Assembly: GCF_024347295.1 (NCBI RefSeq)
Contig: NZ_AP025458.1
Span: 1,984,001-2,048,000, forward strand
DNA from: Vibrio artabrorum
GTDB lineage: Bacteria; Pseudomonadota; Gammaproteobacteria; Enterobacterales; Vibrionaceae
Reading direction: 5' to 3'
Length of the DNA: 64,000 nucleotides
Part shown: piece by piece, positions 32,140 to 41,426 of the stretch
Layout of the letters: every line of letters begins with the position of its first letter
Numbering within the stretch: the stretch's first letter is position 1
The notes under the pieces: generated by a model
The model's database searches: none
What the model saw: only the letters and a program-made list of their open reading frames with translations
Told to the model about the DNA's origin: nothing
Program-made: the position numbers and the translations under genes

Positions 32140-32170
32140 GAAAGCTCATGCCCCGGCGTGAGCTTTTTTG
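32140..32170 (+). terminator. Terminator after sodB
   Basis: AAAGCTCATGCC/GGCGTGAGCTTTTTT hairpin with T run. Confidence 0.9.
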
Positions 32171-32346
32171 TTCCTATCACATTTCACACAATCCAGACAA
32201 TTCTAAATAAATCCATCAATATAGCCGACTTTTTAAGCGATTATTCCCGTTCTCATCTGTTGTGCATAAATTCTCTATTTGCCTGTAATTAAAGACTAAA
32301 GTTTGCCACTGCCATGCCGTTAAAGGTGTATCCAATGAGAGGTAAC

Positions 32347-32850
32347 ATGCAAATACATACTTTAGACAAAGCAGGAATCATCAACGAACTCAAGTTCGGC
32401 ATCGGGATCAGCCAAGCGGTTGAACAAGGTCGCCGTGCAGATTTCGCGTTGTTGCTATCTCTGTTTTCTAATGATGTTCGTGATTGCACCCCCATCGACA
32501 CCATCGAAGTCACAGAAACAAATGAAGATCGCCTGCGTAAACAATTTGGCGTAGCAGAACCTCAACAACTGCGTTCAAACCAGTCGTCGTATGAGATTTC
32601 AGCTCAGCAATCTAATCATTTTCATCAAGCTAGCCTTGCCAGCGCTAAGCTCAGCCATTACTTAAAACCTGAAGCGCTTGCCTTCATGCCTGAAGATACA
32701 GCCGACTTACCCGAAGAGGTTTACCAAAACCTTTCAGGTCATGACCGACGTAAATTAGCCAACAAGCAATTACCTGATCTACCACTTGCTACGCTCTACA
32801 ATGAACTATCAACGGCCCACCGTCAGTATCAAATTCAAGCTCAAGCATAA
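32347..32850 (+). CDS. Conserved vibrio protein of unknown function
   Basis: 167 residues from the ATG at 32347 (MQIHTLDKAGI), which has GAGG 5 bases upstream; an earlier in-frame ATG at 32314 has none. Mostly helical and hydrophilic, no signal or membrane segment, no motif I can name. The text FGIGISQAVEQGRRADFALLLSLFSND near the N-terminus and the histidine-containing middle (SNHFHQASLASAKLSHY) are distinctive. I recall an uncharacterised homologue next to sodB in V. cholerae. Function unknown. Confidence 0.7.
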   Translation: MQIHTLDKAGIINELKFGIGISQAVEQGRRADFALLLSLFSNDVRDCTPIDTIEVTETNEDRLRKQFGVAEPQQLRSNQSSYEISAQQSNHFHQASLASAKLSHYLKPEALAFMPEDTADLPEEVYQNLSGHDRRKLANKQLPDLPLATLYNELSTAHRQYQIQAQA

Positions 32851-33122
32851 CGGTCACCTGCCTTTTTCACGTGGACTTTACTGCCATTCTTAATTAGTTC
32901 GTCATATTTTAAAGCATTCACGTAAATAATATGAACCATTAGCCTTGGATGAACTAAAAACTCGACTCGTCGGTTACTGCTTGAAGTTACTACAAAATGT
33001 GACTTGCCACTAAGTTCATAAAAACTTATTAATTGGCACGCCTTACTTTGAGCCAATTCACACCAACTGTACAAAATTTAACCCATCCTTGTCTAACATG
33101 AACGATTTGTTTAGGTGCTGGG

Positions 33123-33806
33123 ATGGAAATAAAAAGCTCAATCATATTGGTAACATCTGCTGGTTCACGACTCGGAGGGACGATAGCCAACCACTTTGTT
33201 AACCTTGGAGCCACCGTCATTCTCTGCGATAGTGACACGCAAGCACTTCAGACGACCTATTCACAATGCACCCGGTTTTCTGATTCGGTTTATTACTACA
33301 CACTCGATAGTAATGACAACCAAGCGATTAGCCGCGTATTTGATTTCATTCAAACCACCTTCAACACCACGCCGGATGTATTAGTCAATAACTGGATTAG
33401 CTCACCAATGCCAAGCCTGATTGGTGACCAGCCCGTAAGCCGATTTATTACTGACCTATCTTCTATGGCGTCGACCCTCTTCTCATTTGGTCAAATCTGT
33501 GCGGAAAGATTACGAGAAGAAAATAAGGAAGGCGTGATTGTGAATGTCATATCTCACGATGATTTTCATGATGTGTCTGGCTTAGAGAGTGCAAACTCAA
33601 TGATCACCGGCTTTACCCACAGTTGGGCTAAAGAACTGAATCCATTTGGTATTCGAGTTGGAGGGGTGGTCCCCGCCGTTCATAACTCCGATGGCAAGCT
33701 CAACCGATGTCATTGGGCGCAGCTGCAAGACGAATTAACCAGAACCACTGAGTACATTGTCTCGAATGACTACTTCAGTGGGCGAGTTGTAGCGGCAGAG
33801 GTTTAA
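33123..33806 (+). CDS. Short-chain dehydrogenase-like protein with degenerate active site
   Basis: 227 residues with the SDR fold. The nucleotide-binding loop is TSAGSRLGGTIA (about residues 11-22), and the strand-4 motif NNWISS corresponds to NNAG. The expected YxxxK catalytic pair, which should fall before MITGFTHSWAKEL, is replaced by L-E-S-A-N, so both Tyr and Lys are missing. The overall text resembles FolM-type SDRs. It may be a binding or regulatory pseudoenzyme. The reading frame is intact. Confidence 0.75.
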   Translation: MEIKSSIILVTSAGSRLGGTIANHFVNLGATVILCDSDTQALQTTYSQCTRFSDSVYYYTLDSNDNQAISRVFDFIQTTFNTTPDVLVNNWISSPMPSLIGDQPVSRFITDLSSMASTLFSFGQICAERLREENKEGVIVNVISHDDFHDVSGLESANSMITGFTHSWAKELNPFGIRVGGVVPAVHNSDGKLNRCHWAQLQDELTRTTEYIVSNDYFSGRVVAAEV

Positions 33807-33878
33807 TTCCAAATGAACATGACTAACTCCGCTCATATTAAGTAGCCTTTCAATCCGTTTTACAAACGAACCAAACAT

Positions 33879-33911
33879 AAAAAAAGCCCCAGTCTCTCGA
33901 CTGGGGCTTTC
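33879..33911. terminator. Bidirectional terminator between SDR gene and adhE
   Basis: AAAAGCCCCAGT, loop, ACTGGGGCTTT hairpin between two converging genes, with A and T runs on either side. Confidence 0.9.
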
Positions 33912-33986
33912 ATCTTTTCCCGATAAGATAAGGTTCGTGCTAGCGAAAACTTATCTCAAAACTGAATGTTACTTATTCTTCAGTTC

Positions 33987-36677
33987 TTATTTTTTATTTT
34001 TTGCTGCTTTCTTGTCAGCTGGCTTTTGGTCTTCTTTCTTAAGGATTACCGTAGTACCTTCGAAAGTTTCGCCTTCAACGTAAGGAGTACCGAAGTACGA
34101 CGTTGTTAGAACTTCTTTAAGCTCAGTGATTAGAGGGTAACGTGGGTTCGCACCTGTACACTGGTCATCAAACGCTTCAACCGCTAGCTCATCTAGTTTC
34201 GCAACGAAGTCAGACTCGTTAACACCCGCAGCTTGAATAGATAGTGGGATGTCTAGTTCAACTTTTAGCTCTTCTAACCAAGTCAGTAGACGTTCAATCT
34301 TCTGAGCAGTACGGTCACCAGCTTGGCTTAGGCCTAGGTGGTCAGCAACTTCAGCGTAACGACGACGTGCTTGTGGACGGTCGTACTGAGAGAATGCAGT
34401 CTGCTTAGTTGGGTTATCGTTCGCGTTGTAACGTACAACGTTTGAGATAAGTAGTGCGTTAGCAAGACCGTGTGGTAGGTGGAACTCAGCACCAATTTTG
34501 TGAGCCATTGAGTGACACACACCTAGGAATGCGTTCGCAAATGCTACACCAGCGATAGTTGCTGCGTTGTGTACTTTCTCACGAGCGATTGGGTCAGCCG
34601 CACCATTTTTGTAGCTTGATGGTAGGTATTCTTTAAGCATCTTAAGTGCTTGAAGAGCTTGACCGTCTGAGTACTCGTTCGCTAGAACAGAAACGTAAGC
34701 TTCAAGAGCGTGAGTTACTGCATCGTAACCACCGAACGCTGTTAGAGACTTAGGCATGTTCATTACTAAGTTCGCATCAACGATAGCCATGTTTGGTGTG
34801 ATTTCGTAATCAGCTAGTGGGTACTTAGCACCAGTCTTGTCGTCGGTAACAACAGCGAATGGAGTAACCTCTGAACCCGTACCTGAAGTTGTAGTGATAC
34901 ATACAAGCTCAGCTTTTTGACCCATTTTAGGGAACTTGTAGATACGTTTACGGATATCCATAAAGCGCATTGCTAGTTCTTCGAAGTGAGTTTCTGGGTG
35001 CTCGTACATAACCCACATGATCTTAGCCGCGTCCATTGGAGAACCGCCACCTAGAGCAAGGATTACGTCAGGTTGGAAGCTCTTCATTGCTGCAGCGCCT
35101 TTCTCAACAACAGATAGCGTTGGATCCGCTTCTACGTCGAAGAAAGTTTGAACTTCGATACCTTGTGCTTTCAGCAGTCTAACTACGTCATCAGCGTAAC
35201 CGTTGTTGAATAGGAAACGGTCTGTTACTAGGAATGCGCGTTTTTTACCTTCTAGGTCGCTCATTGCGATCGGAAGGCTACCACGGCGGAAGTAGATTGA
35301 CTTAGGTAGTTTGTGCCACAACATGTTTTCAGCTCGCTTCGCTACAGTTTTCTTGTTGATAAGGTGCTTAGGACCTACGTTCTCAGAGATAGAGTTACCA
35401 CCCCATGAACCACAACCTAGAGTTAGTGAAGGTGCAACGTTGAAGTTGTACAGGTCACCGATACCACCGTGAGTAGTCGGGATGTTGATTAGGATACGAG
35501 CGGTCTTCATCTTGTCACCGAAGTAACGGATGCGGTCTGCGTTTACATCTTGGTTAGTGTAAAGACCAGATGTGTGACCGATACCACCGATTTCAACCAT
35601 AGTCACCGCTTGAGCAACAGCATCTTCGAAGTTGTCTGCGCGGAATAGACCTAGAGTTGGAGACAGTTTCTCGTGAGCGAATTCGTCATCGTAAGAAACC
35701 TTACCAAGGCCTTCACCTACAAGAACTTTTGTATCCGCAGGAACTTTAACACCCGCCATTTCAGCGATTGCTGGAGCAGGTTGACCTACGATTTTCGCGT
35801 TTAGCGCGCCGTCGATAAGCAGTACTTTACGTACTTTATCAGCGTCTGCTTTAGATAGTACGTGAGCTTTGTGAGAAGCGAAACGCTCTTTCACTTCGTC
35901 ATAAACTTCGCTAACTACGATTGCCGCTTGCTCTGAAGCACATACAACGCCGTTATCGAATGTTTTAGACATAAGGATAGAAGCTACAGCACGTTTGATG
36001 TCTGCCGTTTCGTCGATAACAACAGGTACGTTACCAGCACCAACACCGATTGCAGGCTTACCAGAAGAGTATGCTGCTTTAACCATGCCCGGACCACCAG
36101 TTGCAAGGATAAGTGCGATACCGTCGTGCTTCATAAGCGCGTTAGAAAGCTCTACAGATGGTTGGTCGATCCAACCGATGATGTCTTTTGGAGCACCCGC
36201 TTTAACAGCCGCTTCTAAAACAAGTTTCGCAGCGTCGTTAGTAGAGTTCTTTGCACGTGGGTGTGGCGAGAAGATGATGCCGTTACGTGTTTTAAGAGAA
36301 ATTAGAGATTTGAAGATTGCTGTAGAAGTTGGGTTCGTTGTTGGAACGATACCACAAATGATACCTACAGGCTCAGCGATAGTCATCGTGCCTAGGTTGT
36401 CATCTTCTTCTAAAATACCACATGTTTTTTCGTCTTTGTATTTGTTGTAGATAAATTCTGAAGCGAAGTGGTTTTTGATAACTTTATCTTCAACAATACC
36501 CATTCCAGATTCAGCAACAGCTTGTTGTGCTAGTGGAATACGAGCATGGTTAGCGGCAAGAGAAGCAGCACGGAAGATTGCGTCTACTTTCTCTTGAGAA
36601 AATGTTGCAAACTCTTCTTGAGCTGCTTTAACGCGTGCTACTAGAGCATCAAGTTCCGCTAAGTTAGTTACAGGCAT
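33987..36677 (-). CDS. adhE: Bifunctional acetaldehyde-CoA/alcohol dehydrogenase AdhE
   Basis: 896 residues. The N-terminal CoA-acylating aldehyde dehydrogenase (about 1-440) has its catalytic Cys in DNGVVCASEQ; the C-terminal iron-type alcohol dehydrogenase (about 450-870) has GGGSPMDAAK and the metal motif HSMAHKIGAEFHLPHG. It reduces acetyl-CoA to ethanol during fermentation and forms spirosomes. A short Lys-rich tail (DQKPADKKAAKNKK) ends the chain. The neighbour ychE is conserved as in E. coli. Confidence 0.98.
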   Translation of the reverse strand: MPVTNLAELDALVARVKAAQEEFATFSQEKVDAIFRAASLAANHARIPLAQQAVAESGMGIVEDKVIKNHFASEFIYNKYKDEKTCGILEEDDNLGTMTIAEPVGIICGIVPTTNPTSTAIFKSLISLKTRNGIIFSPHPRAKNSTNDAAKLVLEAAVKAGAPKDIIGWIDQPSVELSNALMKHDGIALILATGGPGMVKAAYSSGKPAIGVGAGNVPVVIDETADIKRAVASILMSKTFDNGVVCASEQAAIVVSEVYDEVKERFASHKAHVLSKADADKVRKVLLIDGALNAKIVGQPAPAIAEMAGVKVPADTKVLVGEGLGKVSYDDEFAHEKLSPTLGLFRADNFEDAVAQAVTMVEIGGIGHTSGLYTNQDVNADRIRYFGDKMKTARILINIPTTHGGIGDLYNFNVAPSLTLGCGSWGGNSISENVGPKHLINKKTVAKRAENMLWHKLPKSIYFRRGSLPIAMSDLEGKKRAFLVTDRFLFNNGYADDVVRLLKAQGIEVQTFFDVEADPTLSVVEKGAAAMKSFQPDVILALGGGSPMDAAKIMWVMYEHPETHFEELAMRFMDIRKRIYKFPKMGQKAELVCITTTSGTGSEVTPFAVVTDDKTGAKYPLADYEITPNMAIVDANLVMNMPKSLTAFGGYDAVTHALEAYVSVLANEYSDGQALQALKMLKEYLPSSYKNGAADPIAREKVHNAATIAGVAFANAFLGVCHSMAHKIGAEFHLPHGLANALLISNVVRYNANDNPTKQTAFSQYDRPQARRRYAEVADHLGLSQAGDRTAQKIERLLTWLEELKVELDIPLSIQAAGVNESDFVAKLDELAVEAFDDQCTGANPRYPLITELKEVLTTSYFGTPYVEGETFEGTTVILKKEDQKPADKKAAKNKK

Positions 36678-37313
36678 GGTGGATCTCCTAAAATAATAAA
36701 TATTAAAAACTTTTTATTAAAATCGCTGTTTGCCTTTAACCTTAAACACTAGCGTTCTTAGTAAATTGCTTTCAGGACTGAGTATATTATTTCACAGTGT
36801 AAAAAAAATTGACCCAGATCAGTTCCCAAAAAATAATTAACCATAAAGTAGTAATGAAATCACAGAATTAAAGTTAAGCTCATGATTTAGTTAGATTAAA
36901 ATCACACTTTTCACTCGAGCAAAAAACAAGCAAACAGACATTTTTTTTCTACATCGCGTCATAACCTGTAAAAAAGTTTCATTTTTAGTCAGTTTTATTA
37001 CATGTATACAGCGATATTCGTGCTACTGAGAGTATATCCATAGTGTTTCGGGGGCTAGATTCTGTCATAATTTTTATTAATTTCGTGCGACAGTTAACAT
37101 TTACAAGAGAGAAGTTACAAAATGAAACAATTACAACCAAATTGAAACAGGTTTAATACAAAAGTGAAGTTCAATTAGTTTTTCTAAAAAATAGCCCCTG
37201 CTTCACGTTAGTTTTTTTCATTCGTGAAATTCGTAAATGTCACTTACATTACGCATTCTGACGATTCACAGAACACACCTTCATATCAAATACGCTAACT
37301 GGAGACCGCTCTC
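36678..37313. other. adhE-ychE divergent control region
   Basis: 636 A+T-rich bases with no gene. It must carry the anaerobically controlled adhE promoter. One FNR-like sequence, TTGACCCAGATCAG (36809-36822, two mismatches to the consensus half-sites), lies 130 bases before adhE. No Rex or riboswitch signature was convincing. Confidence 0.4.
36809..36822 (-). promoter_or_regulatory. Possible FNR box upstream of adhE
   Basis: TTGAC-CCAG-ATCAG against the TTGAT-N4-ATCAA consensus, 8 of 10 matches. Position and gene function fit oxygen control, but a single imperfect box is weak evidence. Confidence 0.3.
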
Positions 37314-37952
37314 ATGCAAGGTTTAGAACTGGCAATTTTTCTGCAATTCTTCCTTGGGCTTGTTGCTGCCGTAAACCCCATCGGCATCATGCCTATTTTT
37401 GTTTCTCTTACAGCTCATATGCCCCCTGAAGAGAGAAATAGGACCGCCTTGCAAGCCAACGTCGCCGTTGCCGTTATCTTAATTGTGTCGCTTGTTGCTG
37501 GGCAATTACTATTAGACATGTTCAGCATCTCATTGGATTCGTTCCGAGTTGCCGGCGGCTTACTCTTATTGAGCATCGCCTTTTCGATGATGAGCGGTAA
37601 GCTCGGTGAAGATAAACAGAACAAGCAAGAGAAATCTGAGTACATCAGTAAAGAGCAAATCGGTGTCGTACCTTTAGCGATGCCGCTCATGGCTGGTCCG
37701 GGTGCAATCAGCTCGACGATAGTGTACAGCTCTCGTTACCCTGCTGCGATTGATACACTCGGTATAGGCATTAGCATTATTGTATTTGCGACCTGTTCTT
37801 GGCTACTGTTCCGCTCTGCGCCTGTCATCGTTCGTTTCTTGGGACAAACAGGGATCAACGTCATCACACGTATCATGGGGTTAATTCTTGGCGCACTCGG
37901 TATCGAGTTTATTACGAATGGATTACGTAATTTATTACCTGGCTTAGCATAA
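37314..37952 (+). CDS. ychE: MarC-family inner membrane protein YchE
   Basis: 212 residues with six membrane helices. Conserved family text: AAVNPIGIMPIFVSLTA near the N-terminus, VPLAMPLMAGPGAISSTI in the middle, and ITRIMGLILGALGIEFI at the end. The MarC family has no settled biochemical function. Its place divergent from adhE is the same as ychE in E. coli. Confidence 0.9.
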   Translation: MQGLELAIFLQFFLGLVAAVNPIGIMPIFVSLTAHMPPEERNRTALQANVAVAVILIVSLVAGQLLLDMFSISLDSFRVAGGLLLLSIAFSMMSGKLGEDKQNKQEKSEYISKEQIGVVPLAMPLMAGPGAISSTIVYSSRYPAAIDTLGIGISIIVFATCSWLLFRSAPVIVRFLGQTGINVITRIMGLILGALGIEFITNGLRNLLPGLA

Positions 37953-38131
37953 CGTTCAACAGCACCCCAAACGCCTTTTATTGGCATATCGTATCGTTCA
38001 CACACGAGCCGAGTAGAGCACATTGGCTTTCACTCGCCTCGTGATTGTGAAGCTTGTATACTCGTTGTTAACAAGTTTAAAAAGACGAATGTCACTAATG
38101 CCATAAAACGTAAATCGTCTAGCGTGAAGCA

Positions 38132-38156
38132 CAAAAAAGCGCCCTAAGGCGCTTCT
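38132..38156 (-). terminator. Terminator after asd
   Basis: AAGCGCC/GGCGCTT hairpin; on the minus strand it is followed by TTTTTT. Confidence 0.85.
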
Positions 38157-38184
38157 TCGTTAATTCTTCTAAAAAATGAGGCAG

Positions 38185-39303
38185 TTACGCTTTCTCAGCA
38201 AGGATAATGCGCAGAGTACGACGTAGTGGTTCTGCCGCCCCCCAAAGCAGTTGGTCACCAACAGTGAAGGCGTTTAGGAAATCGTTACCCATCGACATCT
38301 TACGCAGACGACCGACTGGTACAGACATTGTGCCTGTTACTTTCGCTGGTGTTAGCTCCTGTGCCGTGATGTCACGGTCGTTAGGAATCACTTTAACCCA
38401 ATCATTGTGCGTTGCGATGATCTCTTCGATCTCGTCCATTGGCACGTCTTGCTTAAGCTTGATCGTGAGTGCTTGAGCGTGACAACGCATTGCACCGATT
38501 CGTACACAAGTACCATCAATTGGGATTGGCTGACCATCTAGACCAAGAATCTTGTTCGCTTCAACACCGGCTTTCCACTCTTCTTTGCTCTGACCGTTTT
38601 CACGCTTTACATCAATCCAAGGAATCAGTGAGCCCGCAAGCGGAGCTCCAAATTGTTCAGTTGGGAATGACGATGAACGAATCGTATCTGCGACTTTCTT
38701 ATCGATGTCAAGAATCGAACTTGCAGGGTTCGCTAATTCAGAACTTACGCTGCCATTGATCACACCCATTTGTGAAATCAACTCACGCATGTTCTTAGCG
38801 CCCGCACCTGAAGCCGCCTGGTAAGTCATGGCACTCATCCATTCAACCATGCCTTTCTCGTATAGGCCGCCCAGAGCCATCAGCATTAAGCTCACAGTAC
38901 AGTTACCGCCAACGAAAGTGTTGGTGCCACTGTGAATGCCTTGCTGGATTTGAGCCAAGTTAACAGGATCAAGAGTGATGATTGAATCCGCGTCCATACG
39001 CAGAGTAGAAGCTGCATCAATCCAGTAACCTTTCCAACCGGCTTGACGCAGTGCTGGGTATACTTTTGATGTGTAATCGCCACCTTGACAGGTAATCACA
39101 GCATCAAGCTGTTTTAGGCTATCAATATCAAAAGCGTCTTGAAGGAGGCCTGCATCTTTACCACCTAGAACAGGGGCAGGAATACCAATCTGAGATGTGC
39201 TGTAATAAACAGGCTCAATCAGGTCGAAATCTTTTTCTTCAACCATACGTTGCATCAGTACCGAACCAACCATACCACGCCAACCAACTAGACCTACTCT
39301 CAT
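38185..39303 (-). CDS. asd: Aspartate-semialdehyde dehydrogenase
   Basis: 372 residues, the long gamma-proteobacterial form. NADP loop [17 protein letters not shown] at the N-terminus; catalytic Cys135 in [11 protein letters not shown]; later [16 protein letters not shown]. It makes aspartate semialdehyde for lysine, diaminopimelate, threonine and methionine. Monocistronic here, with its own terminator. Confidence 0.97.
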   Translation of the reverse strand: MRVGLVGWRGMVGSVLMQRMVEEKDFDLIEPVYYSTSQIGIPAPVLGGKDAGLLQDAFDIDSLKQLDAVITCQGGDYTSKVYPALRQAGWKGYWIDAASTLRMDADSIITLDPVNLAQIQQGIHSGTNTFVGGNCTVSLMLMALGGLYEKGMVEWMSAMTYQAASGAGAKNMRELISQMGVINGSVSSELANPASSILDIDKKVADTIRSSSFPTEQFGAPLAGSLIPWIDVKRENGQSKEEWKAGVEANKILGLDGQPIPIDGTCVRIGAMRCHAQALTIKLKQDVPMDEIEEIIATHNDWVKVIPNDRDITAQELTPAKVTGTMSVPVGRLRKMSMGNDFLNAFTVGDQLLWGAAEPLRRTLRIILAEKA

Positions 39304-39813
39304 CGCTCACTCTCCATGTATAAATTAAAAAATTACTCTCCCCCATCTATAAGTTTTTCAGAAACAGAACTCAAGTGCTTTTTAGCAAAAAGTGTAACTT
39401 TTTCGTTTATTTTAAGTGAACGCGATAAATAGTGCAGTTATCTCTAAATCGTATGAGGTGTCCTTGTCTTTAATACATCACGCATTACGTGGATCACCCA
39501 AGATGTTGCCGCCCAAAAGAGCCAATTGCCATTCCGATAAAAATCAACGTCAATAGTGATTGTCACTATTTGATAGCACTTAACCCGAGTAGCATTTCAC
39601 AAAGCACAAACAATACACAACAAAAAACAACACATGGCATTCATCATTTTAACAAAAAATCAGACAATACAACCACAAATAAATAATTTAACAGTCAAAT
39701 ATCACAACTAATACGCATTTGTTCGATATAATACTCTAATTGATGTAATGTCTACTTCGCACCCCAAACCGATAACCAAGTACTATAAATGCTCGAAATA
39801 ATAAGAGGCTTTT
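39304..39813. other. asd-nhaC divergent control region
   Basis: 510 bases without a gene. An 8-bp inverted repeat, AATAGTGA-TTG-TCACTATT (39552-39570), is the only clear operator-like element; the nhaC side is very A+T-rich. I looked for a lysine riboswitch, which sits before some NhaC genes, and did not find its core. Confidence 0.45.
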
Positions 39814-41250
39814 ATGAAGCAGAGTAAAACTCGACTGCCGAACCTGTTGCAGGTATTCATTGCGTTAGGACTATTTCTATCCCTTGCTTTTTCCTTTACG
39901 GCAAAGTTCGACCTCCCAATCCAACTCGCCTTGTACATTGGCTGGTTCATTATCATTGTTCTTGGTCTTCGTCTTGGACACCAATACAAAGACCTAGAAA
40001 AAGCGGCACTCAAGGGAATATCGAATGGCTTAGGCGCGGTTTTAATACTTTTAGCCGTTGGCGCTCTTGTTGGTACCTGGATCTCTGGCGGGATTGTGCC
40101 AACCATCATTTACTATGGTCTTAAAGCTATTCATCCTTCTATCTTCCTTTTAGCGACTATGATCATCTGTTCCCTCACGGCTTTAGCAACTGGCACCTCT
40201 TGGGGAGCTGCTGGTACCGCGGGGATTGCAATGATGGGGATTGGCCAAGGTCTGGGGGTTCCAGCACCAATCACCGCGGGTGCCGTACTTTCGGGTTGTT
40301 ACTTTGGCGACAAGATGTCTCCGCTTTCTGATTCAGTGATCCTTGCTTCATCGATGTCTGGTGTCGAAGTTGTTGAACATATTAAAGGCATGTTACCCGT
40401 CGCACTAATCAGCTACGTAATTACGGGGATAATGTTTACTGCATTTGGTTTCCACTACGCGGGCAACGTTGACATGAGCCAAGTCGACTCAGTAATTAAA
40501 GCAATGGAAGTCCAGTTCTACATCACGCCATACTCATTCGTACCCGTATTGATTGTACTTGGCCTGTTGGCTTTCCGCATGCCGTCATTCCCTGTGATCA
40601 GTTTTGGTTCTCTGCTCGGTATAATCTGGGCCGTGATGATCCAAGAAATCGACTTCCTTACTGCTTTTAATACAGCATGGGCACCGTTCTCTATTTCATC
40701 TGGCGTGGAGTTCATCGACTCGATTCTTAACCGTGGTGGCATGTCTTCAATGTTAGGTTCAGTTGCGGTTATCGTGTTTGGTTTAGGCTTCGGTGGTCTA
40801 CTGGATAAAGTCGGTGTGCTAGAGACGATTGCTAAGGTGTTCGAACGCCGGGTTAAGAGCGCAGGCTCACTGGCAACCAGCACCATTGGTACAGCTTTCA
40901 TGGGTAACGTTTTTGGTTCTGCAATGTATGTATCTCTCATCCTGACGCCAAAAATCTGTGCGAAAAACTATGACCGCTTAGGCTACAAACGTAAGAATCT
41001 CTCTCGTAACGCTGAATTTGGCGGTACGTTAACGTCGGGTATGGTTCCTTGGAGTGATAACGGTATTTACATGGCGAGTATTCTTGGCGTTGCTACACTC
41101 TCTTACGCGCCATTCATGTGGTTAAGCTTCATCTGTATCATCGTGACTATCGTAACGTCTTATATGGGTTGGTTCGTTGACAAGTGTGAACCAACAGCGC
41201 CAGCACTTGACACCGAAGAAGTGATAGAACTCACTAAGCAACAAGCTTAA
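39814..41250 (+). CDS. nhaC: NhaC-family Na+/H+ antiporter
   Basis: 478 residues with about 11-12 helices. Conserved motifs: ATGTSWGAAGTAGIAMMGIG, SGCYFGDKMSPLSDSVILAS and TLTSGMVPWSDNGIYMASILGV. Exchanges Na+ (or a small substrate such as lysine or malate in some members) for protons. A marine host makes Na+ efflux plausible. Confidence 0.88.
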   Translation: MKQSKTRLPNLLQVFIALGLFLSLAFSFTAKFDLPIQLALYIGWFIIIVLGLRLGHQYKDLEKAALKGISNGLGAVLILLAVGALVGTWISGGIVPTIIYYGLKAIHPSIFLLATMIICSLTALATGTSWGAAGTAGIAMMGIGQGLGVPAPITAGAVLSGCYFGDKMSPLSDSVILASSMSGVEVVEHIKGMLPVALISYVITGIMFTAFGFHYAGNVDMSQVDSVIKAMEVQFYITPYSFVPVLIVLGLLAFRMPSFPVISFGSLLGIIWAVMIQEIDFLTAFNTAWAPFSISSGVEFIDSILNRGGMSSMLGSVAVIVFGLGFGGLLDKVGVLETIAKVFERRVKSAGSLATSTIGTAFMGNVFGSAMYVSLILTPKICAKNYDRLGYKRKNLSRNAEFGGTLTSGMVPWSDNGIYMASILGVATLSYAPFMWLSFICIIVTIVTSYMGWFVDKCEPTAPALDTEEVIELTKQQA

Positions 41251-41328
41251 CATCCTGATGTGTTAGCGGCTTTATCACCCTCGATCTTTTGGAAGATCCG
41301 TACCCAAAAAGCATTAATGGTATCGATG

Positions 41329-41356
41329 CAAAAAGAGCGCCCTAGAGCGCTCTTTT
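41329..41356. terminator. Bidirectional terminator between nhaC and the HPt gene
   Basis: AAGAGCGC, loop, GCGCTCTT with A and T runs, between converging genes. Confidence 0.85.
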
Positions 41357-41426
41357 TCTACTTTGACCAACACTCCCCTCACGATGGAGTGCTTAACCAA
41401 AGTCATATAAATCATCTCGACAGGCA

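Noticed and set aside
39304..39813. Lysine riboswitch before nhaC or asd
   Set aside because: The conserved core segments could not be found in either strand.
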